Positions 53,991 to 64,000 of a stretch of 64,000 nt of DNA are shown piece by piece. Source of the stretch: Lytechinus variegatus (taxonomy: Eukaryota; Echinodermata; Echinoidea; Temnopleuroida; Toxopneustidae). The position numbers were made by a program, and so were the translations under genes. Under the pieces are notes generated by a model that saw only the letters and a program-made list of their open reading frames with translations, was not told where the DNA came from and ran no database searches. Within the stretch, counting starts at the first letter, position 1, and each line of letters starts with the position of its first letter. The DNA is taken from the NCBI RefSeq assembly GCF_018143015.1, contig NC_054754.1, positions 27,632,830 through 27,696,829 on the forward strand, written 5' to 3'.

Positions 53991-54502
53991 AAATATGGGG
54001 TATTTCAAGGCCAAACTGGCCTTGCTCTAAAAATGACAAATTTGTTCACAAAATATTCACAATTTATACAAAACCAATTCAATAAACAGTTACCACATTG
54101 ACGGCAAAATCCTGATCTTGAAATTTCAAGTATGTATTATGTCATAAGCTTGAATATGATAACGGACATGATAATTAAAGTTATCAGAAAGTTTAATTTC
54201 AGGTTACTGGGTCAAGGTCAAAGGTTATTTCAGATCAGTTAACTTGGATAAGAACTAATATTTTCTTCACTGTATTACAGTGTTTTTAAACACATTAAAA
54301 ATGAAACTTAGAAGAAACTTAGATTTTTATTTGATATCATAAATAATAGAAAGCAAATACAAGCTTTTATTAAGTCAATCAGGTCAATGGTTGTTTGAGG
54401 TCAACAAACTTAGTATTTTATCATCAAATGAATGGATTTTTCTCCCTTTTCAAATTTACCACTACTGCTATAAATGTGTCAATTTCTTATTTTTTCAATC
54501 AG
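53991..54502 (+). promoter_or_regulatory. Region upstream of MED22
   Basis: AT-rich. A TTTTTTCAATCAG acceptor at 54501-54502 suggests that a noncoding first exon and the promoter lie further left, but no such exon was identified. Confidence 0.4.
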
Positions 54503-54544
54503 GATTCATTCTGAACTGTGTATGATAAAGCAGCTCAGTTCAAA

Positions 54545-54691
54545 ATGTCTCTTGGACATGCTGGCCAGCAGCAACCACAGAGGGCGCTCACCCAAAGTAA
54601 AGACACCCAACTCAAGTCGTACAAGCGAAGACTTAAAGATGATGTATCGTCCATACTCGACAACTTTACAGAGATCCTAAAACTCGCCAAG
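54545..54691 (+). CDS. MED22: MED22 coding exon 1
   Basis: Encodes residues 1-49, from [20 protein letters not shown] to [10 protein letters not shown]. The donor is AAG|GTGAGG. Confidence 0.96.
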
Positions 54692-56137
54692 GTGAGGTAG
54701 ATTGATTGTATGAATTTTCTTCATTCAAAATTTTGGGTGCTGGGTGATCTTTCAGTTGCTTCTATTAAGTAGTGCCCAAATTACGAAGTGCCCGCACATG
54801 CTCATACAGATTGCAAATTTTAATGAGACTTATCACGGAATACATACAAAATCCCATCTCCTGATAGAGATACATGTTGCTTATGATTAATCAGAGTAAA
54901 AATGTGTCGTATTTTCCAATATTGATAAGCCTCCAAACAATTTCTTTCTCTTTGAATTATTAAAGGAAAAATAGACACATTATCAACATAAAGGAGTATC
55001 TGCCAGAAATAAGGGGTGATAATTTAGAAAGGATACCAAATTTGTTTATAATCAAAGCTAAGAATAATATTTTTAGCTTACATGTATGTCGAGAAAGTGA
55101 AAGTTTCATTCATGCACTGCCATAGATTTTAGAATATGAGACAAAGGAACGACAGATCACACTTGCAATGAATATTTTTGGGGGTTGGGGCATTGATAAG
55201 GTATACATACTCGGATATTTGTCCATCGCTATAGCTGCATAAAACCATGATATGGCTAATTTTAGCATATCCCAAGAAAAATTGTCAGTAATAGTCACTG
55301 TACATGTACCACTTTGGTCAGCTTCTGAAGGATAAGGAATGTAACGTGGGGATGAAGAGAAAATTCTCGGTAACACACATGTAGAGATTTCATTTTTATG
55401 AGCCTTTCCCCGGGATCCTCAAACACCTCGTGAAACCTAGAAAGATGGTTCCAAATCATGCTTCTATCCAGATATGTAAATTTGATGCTCTTTCTGTTGA
55501 TGTTCAGGTGGAGGATGAAACACAGGTTGCAAGACAATCTCAGGGAGAGCAGGACCAGACTGAAATGCAAGTCAGAGCGGCTAACATTGTGAGTCTCAAC
55601 AAGTTCATCCCTCATCAGCCATTGCTAAAATTTCTGTAATATTATGTTTTATAATAATAATAATAGGGATGATGATGGTGATGATGATCATGAGATGTTG
55701 ATGAAGATGATGATGATAGATGATGATGATGATCATAATAGCAACAGCAACAAAACAACAATAATTGTTATTATTGTGCTTACATGCATGGAGTGCTTTA
55801 AATGTAGTTTCCCCCCCTCTGGTCATTTGCTCCTTCTCTGTTCCACACTACACATAATGTGCACAATCTTATCCCCCTGGGGAACAACCTATAATAGTTA
55901 TGTTATCATCTCTCCTAGGTTCGAGCAGGGGAGTCTCTCATATCGTTGGTTGCAGACATCAAGCAGTTCCTCATCTTGAACGACTTTCCCCTGGCCAATG
56001 AGAACATCGAGAAGAGGGCTCGTTTCTTGAGCAACGTCCAAAACAACGTTGACTCAAAGATAATGCAGCTCCGGGATGAACTTTCAAATGACCTCTACGA
56101 GATAGAGGAAGAATACTACTCTTCGAAGTATAAATGA
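54545..56137 (+). CDS. MED22: Mediator complex subunit 22 (MED22/Surf5), complete, 3 exons
   Basis: MED22 is a small helical subunit of the head module of Mediator, which links activators to RNA polymerase II in the nucleus. Exons: 54545-54691, 55508-55588, 55919-56137; all junctions are phase 0 and GT-AG, giving 148 residues. The match to vertebrate MED22 is strong throughout: [82 protein letters not shown]. The ATG at 54545 is the first after an in-frame TGA at 54512. The protein ends SSKYK soon after the conserved EEEYYSS, as in the short (140 residue) vertebrate isoform, without the long C-terminal tail of the 200-residue form. Residues 78-148 should be coiled coil. In vertebrates it belongs to the surfeit gene cluster; no other surfeit gene is seen here. 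Confidence 0.97.
55508..55588 (+). CDS. MED22: MED22 coding exon 2
   Basis: Encodes [20 protein letters not shown] through VRAANI (residues 50-76). The acceptor is GTTCAG and the donor ATT|GTGAGT. Confidence 0.97.
55664..55737 (+). repeat. GAT microsatellite in MED22 intron 2
   Basis: GATGATGATGGTGATGATG with interruptions. Confidence 0.95.
55919..56137 (+). CDS. MED22: MED22 coding exon 3
   Basis: Encodes [20 protein letters not shown] through [14 protein letters not shown] and TGA. The acceptor is TCCTAG. Confidence 0.97.
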   Translation, partial: VRAGESLISLVADIKQFLILNDFPLANENIEKRARFLSNVQNNVDSKIMQLRDELSNDLYEIEEEYYSSKYK

Positions 56138-56399
56138 TAAAATTGTCACCATCTCATTTAAAAACTAGTCTTCACCGATCATGCGAGTATACGTGAATGG
56201 ACTGTTCATGCGCGACCTGTCGTGATCAGATTAAGCATCATCAAATACTTCTTGAATAACTATGCAGTGATTCATCATCTATGTGGGATCATCAAGGTTA
56301 TGAATGATAGTGTCATCCATGACTGGTCTCCAGAGATGTTTTGCAGGATGCTTTGAAGATTATAGAATGGACCGTTGGCTACCTGTCATGATGTGACCA

Positions 56400-56530
56400 T
56401 GCAGTGCCTAAAACAATGTCTCTGGAATATTGCAGCTTTTTCCAGAACTATACAATAATCTTTACGAGATTGAAGAGGACAAGATCATGCGAATATTGTA
56501 GTAATCTGATCAAGACCTAGGCTAAGAGGA
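56400..56530 (+). pseudogene. Diverged duplicate of the 3' part of MED22 exon 3
   Basis: CTAAAACAATGT, ATTGCAGCT and AATCTTTACGAGATTGAAG here match CCAAAACAACGT, AATGCAGCT and GACCTCTACGAGATAGAGG of exon 3, in order. The frame would read NLYEIEED. CATGCGAATAT (56487) matches CATGCGAGTAT (56180) in the true 3' UTR, with about 64 bases lost between. It lies in the presumed 3' UTR, so it would be transcribed but not translated. Confidence 0.7.
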
Positions 56531-56687
56531 AAAACTTATAACTCAGCTGCTTTTTTTTTTTAATTTATGTGGGTTTTGCAGCGCCATGCAGAAGAATTGA
56601 CCCTTGGCTTTGATAGGCCCTGTGATAATATGAGTGAAGGAAAATGACAACCATTTCTTTTTCTTGTGTATCCTTTTATGGGGGAAG

Positions 56688-56840
56688 TTTACTCTGAAGA
56701 AAAGTTTGTTCTTGATATAGCAGAAAAATAAGATATTGGTTAAGGTCTGAGGAAGATTAAGGAAGATGTTGGAATTTAAAGTTGTGGATTTGTGACATCA
56801 TAAATGAGCAGCTGCTCCATGTTAAATATAAATGCATAAA
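56688..56840 (+). mobile_element. One arm of the 500-bp palindromic MITE
   Basis: GGGGGAAGTTTACTCTGAAG, ATATAGCAGAAAAATAAG, GGATTTGTGACATCATAAAT and GAGCAGCTGCTCCATG match the arms of the element at 40583-41087. The second arm is not seen. Confidence 0.75.
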
Positions 56841-58211
56841 TTTCAAAAAATTTTAATGGTTAATGGGGACTTATGTTTTCTTTTTAGAAATAGGTGTGAA
56901 ATGATTTGTGTATTTATGTACTGAAGGTACAGTATAAACAAAAAAATTTCAATTTATATTTCACGTACAGACGGTACAGGTAACTCTGCCTAAGTCAACT
57001 TTCCATATGTGGTTATTCGCCCATTTATGAGACCAGATTATTCAAAACATGTTGGATATTCTAAGTCTTATTTTTCTTATAACCTAGTTCCTATCGTCAT
57101 GATTGGTGCCACAATGGAAACGGTGGTCTTAATCGTGGGATAATCGTAATGATCATATCAGATCCTATAAGATAAGTCAAGGCAGTCGCATTTATGGCAA
57201 ATTTTTTTTGTGAATGTTCAAAAAATTTACGGTATTCAGTTACAAAAGGAAAATGGTGGCATTCTTAATGGATCGCACGTCAGTGGGAACGCGGTACAAG
57301 TCAAACAGATTTCTGCAGTCCCTAAAGATTTGACCTGTATTGGAATGATCATACTTCAGCATTTTGATGTTCTGTCCCCTCCCTTTTTCTCTCTCTATTC
57401 TCTTTCTGTATTCTCTTTCTCTCCTCTTTCTGCCTCTGGTATGTATGTACAGAAATGAACATGTAATGTTTCACTGGCTCTCCATATTGTATTGACAAAT
57501 TGAGTGAAAAGGAGGAAAATATTAAACAGAAATACACGTAAACTTTGATTTTAGGATTTTGTGATTTATTAATCGCTTTTGATACAAGACACAATAGTCC
57601 ATGTCGTAAATTTGCCAGAATAAAACCTGGAACAAAGAATGTAAATGCTTTCTTTCTTTGCATTACTTTCAAAAAGATTCTGCATATATTCAAATGCAAG
57701 AAATACGTATTTGGAAATTTTTGTCACGATACAAGAATATGGTTGTCTGGCCGACAATGATTGCCAAATCATCCAATATTTTTCTTAAAAGGAATACATT
57801 CAATCAACGTGTTTGCTGATACCATTTGAAAATAATGATAGTATATTTGCTTCAAAATGCTTCATCATTGTTATAAAGATGAGTGCCAATATGCACATAA
57901 TATGTAGCATGTAATCTCATTATTACACAGAAGCATGTCTCATGATATACCACATGACTAGGAATTTAAACGATCTTCGGTGGAACACCTAAAATTCTTT
58001 TACTAAACCAACAATTGAACTTGACTTTTTTTTTATTCTAGTCAGAAAGTGTAACAAATAAGTCTTCTTTCATTACTAGGCAGCATGGGTCCCAAATCAG
58101 AACTTTAAGGTATTATTTAAATCTGGTTTAATAATAACTATACATTTGCATTGGGCAATTTCTATACATAATCCACTGCGCATTACAATGTTATTATTAC
58201 CCCGGCTAAAG
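56841..58211 (+). other. Intergenic DNA downstream of MED22
   Basis: No gene. AATAAA at 57619 is a possible distant polyadenylation signal. CTCTCTATTCTCTTTCTGTA-type repeats lie at 57390-57432. Confidence 0.4.
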
Positions 58212-58395
58212 TCATGCTGCCCACATGCGCTCTGGCCATTGAGGAATTTTTTCCTACCGGGTACCCATTTACCTCACCTGAGTGCACCGCGATGCGGGTT
58301 AATTTCTTTCTGACGGAAAACACGCCATGGATGGGAATCAAACCCACGTCCCTCAGATTGAAAGAAGAGACAAAACCACTAGATCACAACTTGTT
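58212..58395 (-). repeat. tRNA-derived SINE, reverse copy
   Basis: On the plus strand: GGTACCCATTTACC-type segment (GTACCCATTTACCTCACCTG), GAATCAAACCCACG (reverse B box) and CCACTAGATCAC (reverse A box). A piggyBac-like element is inserted 10 bases beyond its head. Confidence 0.85.
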
Positions 58396-58405
58396 ACTGG
58401 TTTAA

Positions 58406-59171
58406 CCCTAATTCTCCCGGGGGGGGGGGCCATAATGGCCCCCCCTCAACAATTTTCGCGATATATCTGCTGCGCGAAATTTTTTCACCTCGCAACTCAC
58501 TGACTTTTTACATTCAAGTCTCGCGCAAATTTTGAGACCAAATTTGTGACGCCCGGGTACGCGGTTACGACATTACGCAACATTATGCAAGTGCATGTCA
58601 GACCCAAAATTGCTCATAAACGTGATTTCATGTACAAATCCAATGCAAATTGCGTATTTAGCCAAAATTCATTAAAGTATCATTATTTCTACTTTTACTG
58701 ATTAAACTTAATTGATTTTGACTTGTTTATGATCAGAATTATGTCTGGAACAATTTCCATTGAAAAAACAATAAAAAACAAAAAGTAAAAAAACAAAGAA
58801 ATACATAAGAAATTCATAAAACAATAAAATACTTAAGAAATTTATTTCCAAACCAAAGTTTTTTTTAATTACGATTGTTAAGAATGCTACAAAGAAAATT
58901 TTTACCAAAAATTAGCATTCTAGGAGCTTTATTTAGTGAATTAGACCAAAAAGTATGATTTATGCATAAATTAGCATAATTAATTCATATAAAATAAAAT
59001 CTCATTATTTTGGAAAATTTTACCATACAGCCTTGTAGATTACATCGCACACTACCAGCGTGCAAATTTTTGCGTCGCTCGCGCGATCGGCGGCCGAGAT
59101 CTTAAGGGGGGGCCATAATGGCCCCCCCCCCCGGGAATGACAAGAATCAAAATACCCCGGGAGATTTAGGG
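58406..59171. mobile_element. piggyBac-like non-autonomous element flanked by TTAA
   Basis: Termini CCCTAATTCTCCCGGGG and (reverse) CCCTAAATCTCCCGGGG are matching inverted repeats. TTAA directly flanks both ends (58402-58405 and 59172-59175), the target site of piggyBac transposons. Both ends also carry G runs with GGCCATAATGGCC. The 766-base interior has no transposase. Confidence 0.88.
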
Positions 59172-59175
59172 TTAA

Positions 59176-59517
59176 GCTGTATATTTCTATTATTCATAGG
59201 GCTTTTAGTGAAGACGACTTTTGGAAATAATGCTCATTTCCCCAAAAAGCCAACTGGAATGTCATCTGTAATTATATTTGGTTACCCATAATTATTGAGT
59301 TCAGAATATTTTTTCAGGTAAACTCTTAAGCTAGCCGTAATTACATCACCTTTTCATATCCAATTCAACCCCATGCATGTAGTATTTTTTTAGCAAATAA
59401 GCTACATTGAATTGTCACATCAAAAATATAAAATTACATTTTAATCAACTATTTTGTTTTCTTTTGGCCCATCAAACAACTGGTCATGGAAGTATAAGGT
59501 TTATTTTTTAACTCCTG
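59176..59517 (+). other. AT-rich intergenic DNA
   Basis: No feature recognised. Confidence 0.4.
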
Positions 59518-59518
59518 G

Positions 59519-59649
59519 GCCCCAATGCATAGAAGTTACCATTGTGGTCTTTACCATCCAATGGTAACTTGCATGGAATCCTTGAGTTTGATTGGATGCT
59601 GATCATCGTTGCTGTGGTAGTTACCATTGGATTTTACAAAGGGGCCCAA
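59519..59649. mobile_element. Palindromic MITE (GGGCCCCAATGCATAGAAG)
   Basis: GGGCCCCAATGCATAGAAGT then TACCATTG faces GTTACCATTGGATTTTACAA and AGGGGCCC. ACCATCCAATGGTAACTTGC sits inside. Confidence 0.8.
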
Positions 59650-59890
59650 GGTCAAAGATTATTTTGCTTATAGAAATACCACACAATACACTCTCCATTT
59701 TAAAATAAATAAATCTCTTGGACAAAATGTATATCATATCACATAAACCATATAAAAATACAATGACGTTGCACTGAAATTTGCGAAACAACACCGGTGT
59801 TTTAATTGCACAAAATTATGAAATTTAGTAGTATACAGATAGCACCGCTCCCATTACTTGTACATAAACATACAAGGTCTTGACAGATCT

Positions 59891-60010
59891 TGGGCCCCGT
59901 TTCATAAAGATTTACAACTAAGGTAACTTAACTACCATGGCAACCTTGATTGTGATTGTCTGCCGAGCCTCGTTATCATGGTAGTTGCAATAATGGTCAA
60001 GTTACTGTAT
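59891..60010. mobile_element. Palindromic MITE fragment (GGGCCCCGTTTCATAAAGA)
   Basis: GGGCCCCGTTTCATAAAGAT, TTAACTACCATGGCAAC and, in reverse, ATCATGGTAGTTGCAATAAT; the right terminal GGGCCC is missing. Confidence 0.65.
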
Positions 60011-60118
60011 AATAGTTGGGGGATGCAGCAAAACCGTACTTTGTCAATGTAAATAAATATTTATAGATTGCTTGTTATAGATGAGAATTAATTCCATCTT
60101 CGTAAAAGATCAACCAGT

Positions 60119-60306
60119 GGGGCGTTTCACATTTCATGCCTAGTTGCTTGTGTTATAAAAGGCATGACCGCATTGGTCAGATCATGCCAAGAGGACGCGC
60201 ACTAAGTACTGCATACTAGCCAATAAGATTGCGCATTGCATATCATGTACACATCAACATTTAAGTGCCACTCTAAGTCATACTTAAATATGTGTGAAAC
60301 ACATCC
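60119..60306. mobile_element. Palindromic MITE (GGGGCGTTTCACATTTC)
   Basis: GGGGCGTTTCACATTTCATG faces a worn CTTAAATATGTGTGAAACAC; inner ATAAAAGGCATGACCGCA is only weakly matched. Confidence 0.55.
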
Positions 60307-62700
60307 TTAACATCAATGTGCCATAGAGCATGTTTGTGAGGGATTATAAATTTATAAATTAACATAATGAAGATAATGATGTTTTTCTCCCTGATGAAAT
60401 GACATGATCACAATGAAAATCCACAAGAAATACGGTACATGGTATGCCAAAAGGGGGTTTCTCTAACATTTATAATATATGAGCTTAAGTTCAGATTACA
60501 TGTATTCTGATTTTAATTGACATTCTTACTACCAGTACACATTAAATGCAAAGTATATATTTGTGTCAATTTCAAAGAAATTACATGTAAATCTTTTTTT
60601 ATTATTATCAAAATGATATTTACCAAGGTAAAACTAAAAAAACAAACTTAGGGCTTGTATTTTTCCAGTTCTCTCTTCTGTTGTTTTTATAGAATCATCA
60701 TGCATAAAATGATAAATTGCGTAACAAAACACCCTGACACAAAAGACCACATGTATGTGACAGACCAGAAGATGACTCGACAATTGGTTCTCATGGAAAA
60801 ATTTGGAGTTTTTTTCATGTATAGCAATGGCAGTAGAGAGAAGTGGGTAAACTTTCGCTGGTAGACTCGCAAATTTTCCCATGAAAACAAACCCAAGTGA
60901 TGTGCTACATGTGTTTGATGATAACTGAAAGATACATGTAAAAGGACCCACACAAAAATTTGAAATTTACAAGCATGCCACATGCAAAATGGAAATTTAC
61001 AAGAGGTATTGTGAATCTTATTTTCCATCAACAGCAAATTTTCAATGGATAGATAGATCTTAGTAATTCATGATTTCTGTTGCAAGAGACTAGATGAATG
61101 TATTGCAAATAATTTTGTATGCAAGTAATTTTGTTTTCTATCTTTCTTTTCTTTGTAACTGAAGATTAAGAATTTAACTCTGTTGAATTACTATACCATA
61201 TATTCTTAACAAGTTGAAACTGAATTGTTATATCTCGGCAGTCTCTAACATTCTTCTCTTTCTTTCCTTTCTTCCTTATTCTTACATTTTTATTTTTGTT
61301 TGCTTGGATGCAAAACAAGTAAAGGTGCTTCAACCAGTCAAGCTTATACCTTGTGTGTATGTTGCAACACCTTTGTATGCTCATTATTTACTTATGTAAA
61401 TTGTGAACATGCATGAATAAATGAATAAATAAATTCAAAGAAATAAATGTTTGGTACTGCAAGATCGTAACATAGCCTTAAAAACTGACATACTGAATCT
61501 TTTCGATGTACACTCATCAGAGTAAAATTGCATGAATGACTCAAATGGTTAGAGCAAGACAACATATAATCGAACCGAGAGAGACAATGGACAATTGCAA
61601 GCAAAATTGATTTAAGATTGATTTTGGACTTGAAATTAATCAATATTTTTTGCATACAACTAATTTTATACATATGATAATCCCAAAGATGGTAATTATG
61701 ACCTAGGCCCTCTTTCATTATACATGATATCAATCACAAATGACAAGTTGTCATTACGAGCAAGTGAAATTGTAGCATCTATCCATGAGAAAATCTGTTG
61801 AATATCGCTCTTACTACTGGTCGCAGGTTTTTTTAAATAAGACCCTTGCACCTTAATACCCTTTTTGTTATTTCATAACAGATCAACATAAAATGTGTAT
61901 GCTTCTTTAGAAATGGATTGTATCATTTACTGGAACAAGGCTTTTTATGTGACTAGTGGTCACAACTCACTAATTTTAATCATGTAGTGGCACTAGTGTA
62001 AACTTACACCAAAAAATATACATGATTTTAGGCCAAAATGTATTCTGTATATTTCATTATTGAAAATGACATACAGTAATTTACTTAAAGAATGCCCATG
62101 GATATTTCAATAATAGGGTGAGGGTGGTGAGGTGGTAATACCAAAACAAAATGCAAAGACAACAGTTTGTAGCAACTTTGGTTTGAGATATATGTTACCG
62201 TCAGCTATAAAACATATCACAAGGAAGAATATTGACTATTGCAAGTGCTTTCACATTAACAAAAAGCAATGTGCAACTTGCTTAAATATTTGGCATGAAC
62301 ATATTTCCATTTCAAACAAATGACTTGCAATGATATGAAATTTTCCCTTACATACATTTGTTAAACATTACATGTAATTGTAATAAGAAATATGATATTT
62401 AAAGACATGGTTGAATTTCTTATATTCTCTGCAAAATAAATATTGTTGAAATTACACAAAGGAAGAGACGACAGATAATCAGCCAAAATAATTATGGAAA
62501 GCATGGCACTGAACAAAATATCTACCTGCACCAAACCATGCAAATGATAAACTTATTGCCATGGGTGGGGAAGGGGGTTGATTTTTCATATCATAAAGCT
62601 GCATTATTAAGAGCATTAAATTCAAACAGTAGATTCTGTTTCGAAGCGTTATTCAAATAGAAATTCATTCTAGTGTGGCCATAGCACTTCAAGGAACAGA
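60307..62700 (+). other. AT-rich intergenic DNA
   Basis: No gene, repeat family or long hairpin could be supported. Confidence 0.4.
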
Positions 62701-62739
62701 AAACCCAATTACACATTGATCATGAATGCATTATCATTC

Positions 62740-62905
62740 AGAATCGCATACATTCGTAATTCCGAAGCTTCGTTATTCGAAGGTTCAGATATTCCGAAGG
62801 TTCGTTATTCCAAAGATATTCCAAACCCTTTTATGTTTTCGGATTAAGGAACATCAAGGTATAGGCAATTTACGTGTTTCGGAATTACGAAGTGTAACCA
62901 TTCAG
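62740..62905. repeat. Cluster of TTCGTAATTCCGAA-type motifs
   Basis: ATTCGTAATTCCGAAGC (62752), CTTCGTTATTCGAAGG, ATTCCGAAGGTTCGTTATTC and GTTTCGGAATTACGAAGTG (62875). The outer two are inverted relative to each other and both are flanked by ATTCAGAAT. Confidence 0.8.
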
Positions 62906-62989
62906 AATAACCAAGCATTTCAGGGTCTTCCAAGAACTGACCTAACAATAGGCCAATATCTTTGACTTTCAATGATCAAGTTGGACAAA

Positions 62990-63594
62990 ATTAAAGGGGA
63001 ATCCAACCCAACTAAAAACTTGTTTTTATAAGGAAAAGAAAAATCAGACAAGTTGATAGGTGAAAGTTTGAACAATATTGGACAAACAACAAGAAAGTTA
63101 TGAATTTTTAAAAGTTGTAAATATTGGTAATCACTATACCCATGGAGACTTCAAATTGGCCGCATATGGGATGTCATAGTGATGTAAGGCAAGGACTACT
63201 CTTCCATGTACTCCAATACATAGTATGCCTAAAATGTCATTTTTCCCAAAAGTTTTATTTCAAATTATATTTTTCTTTCACGAGGACATACTACAATATA
63301 CTACCTGGGTTATATTTAAATTACTGCCCCAGGGGAATGGGTACTTAGGAGAAAACCACAATTCCCTGATAATAAAGTACATGGCCTATGGGAAATTTGT
63401 CCTTGCCCCTTGTCATAATTTACTTACCCAGTTGCCAATTTGAAATATACATAGTATTAGTGATCTCAATTTTAAAGCAGCTATAACTTTCTTATTGCTT
63501 GTCCGATTTCTTTCAAACTTTCACCATTCTGTTTAATTTATTTTTCTCCTTCCCAACATAACATGTTATGGCCAAGGCTGGATTCCCCTTTAAT
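62990..63594. mobile_element. Long palindromic MITE of about 600 bp
   Basis: TAAAGGGGAATCCAACCCAA faces GGCTGGATTCCCCTTTAAT. Arms include CAACAAGAAAGTTATGAATT and ATTGGACAAAC with complements. Layout like the element at 42136. Confidence 0.88.
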
Positions 63595-64000
63595 ATTGGG
63601 GCCCCAAAGAAAAACCTGGCTTGAGCCCGGACCGGAAGGTTAAGCAATAAAAAAAAAAAATGGGTCCTGGATCGGCCAGGAACTCGGGAGCACAGGACAA
63701 CACTGCCACTGCAGCGCCAAGAAGCCCGGCCTTGCTCAGTGCACACTAGCACTAGATCTAAATCACTTTCCCATCCCGCGATGTCGGCAAACAAATTTAA
63801 CCTAAATTTCTGTCCCAATCAATTCCAAATATCGATTTTCAACCACATAGAGCATAAGGAACGGCTTCATCTCAGCCTCAATCCTGATTTCATAGTTCGA
63901 ATTCTCAGATTTAGTGTCTCAGTCCGTCATATATTTGTGCTGAAACACAAAGACAACAAACACATTGCTGCCCTGCACGTTCATTTTGCGAAATCAAAGA
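63595..64000. other. Window end, no recognised gene
   Basis: GC is higher at 63600-63790 than around it. No domain or repeat was recognised. Confidence 0.4.

Noticed and set aside
54518-54544. Upstream GTG extension of MED22
   Set aside because: The ATG at 54545 gives the start expected from vertebrate MED22, and a stop codon precedes the GTG closely.
60634-61037. Overlapping minus-strand frames near 60.8 kb
   Set aside because: Composition is AT-driven, no domain or splice context is seen, and two frames of similar length overlap.

Overview
This looks like AT-rich nuclear DNA from a marine invertebrate deuterostome, most likely a sea urchin or close echinoderm. The basis is intron-rich genes with metazoan splice sites, proteins close to vertebrate orthologues, and a dense load of small foldback transposons and tRNA-derived SINEs. 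The species is an inference; no species-specific marker was seen.

Three protein-coding genes can be built exon by exon with matching splice phases. (1) Positions 406-16011, plus strand: the last ten exons (550 codons) of a long-chain fatty acid transport protein / very-long-chain acyl-CoA synthetase (SLC27A1/4-like); its N-terminus lies left of the window. (2) Positions 46891-33930, minus strand: a complete seven-exon, 291-residue metal-dependent hydrolase of the amidohydrolase-2 family (L-fuconolactonase-like, COG3618 type). Its first coding exon is only 31 bases but carries the HVH metal motif. (3) Positions 54545-56137, plus strand: a complete three-exon Mediator subunit MED22 (148 residues).

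Between genes 1 and 2, at about 19.5-22.9 kb, lies a decayed minus-strand tandem array. It contains fragments of a protein kinase N-lobe fused to an immunoglobulin-like half domain, and a second, unrecognised coding-like unit. Copies of a long repeat with matching terminal motifs bound the block, so it may be host sequence caught inside or between transposons.

The rest is introns and intergenic DNA filled with repeats. About 1.1-kb repeats carry arrays of a nuclear-receptor DR1-like motif. Several families of 130-600 bp palindromic MITEs occur, some nested. Others include a TTAA-flanked piggyBac-like element, a Tc1-like inverted-repeat element, a tRNA-like sequence inside an inverted-repeat element, tRNA-derived SINEs, tandem duplications and microsatellites. 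I found no CRISPR array, rRNA, intact transposase, or recognisable retrovirus-like element. The genes show no operon-like relationship; the fatty-acid gene and the hydrolase gene converge, and the hydrolase and MED22 genes diverge.
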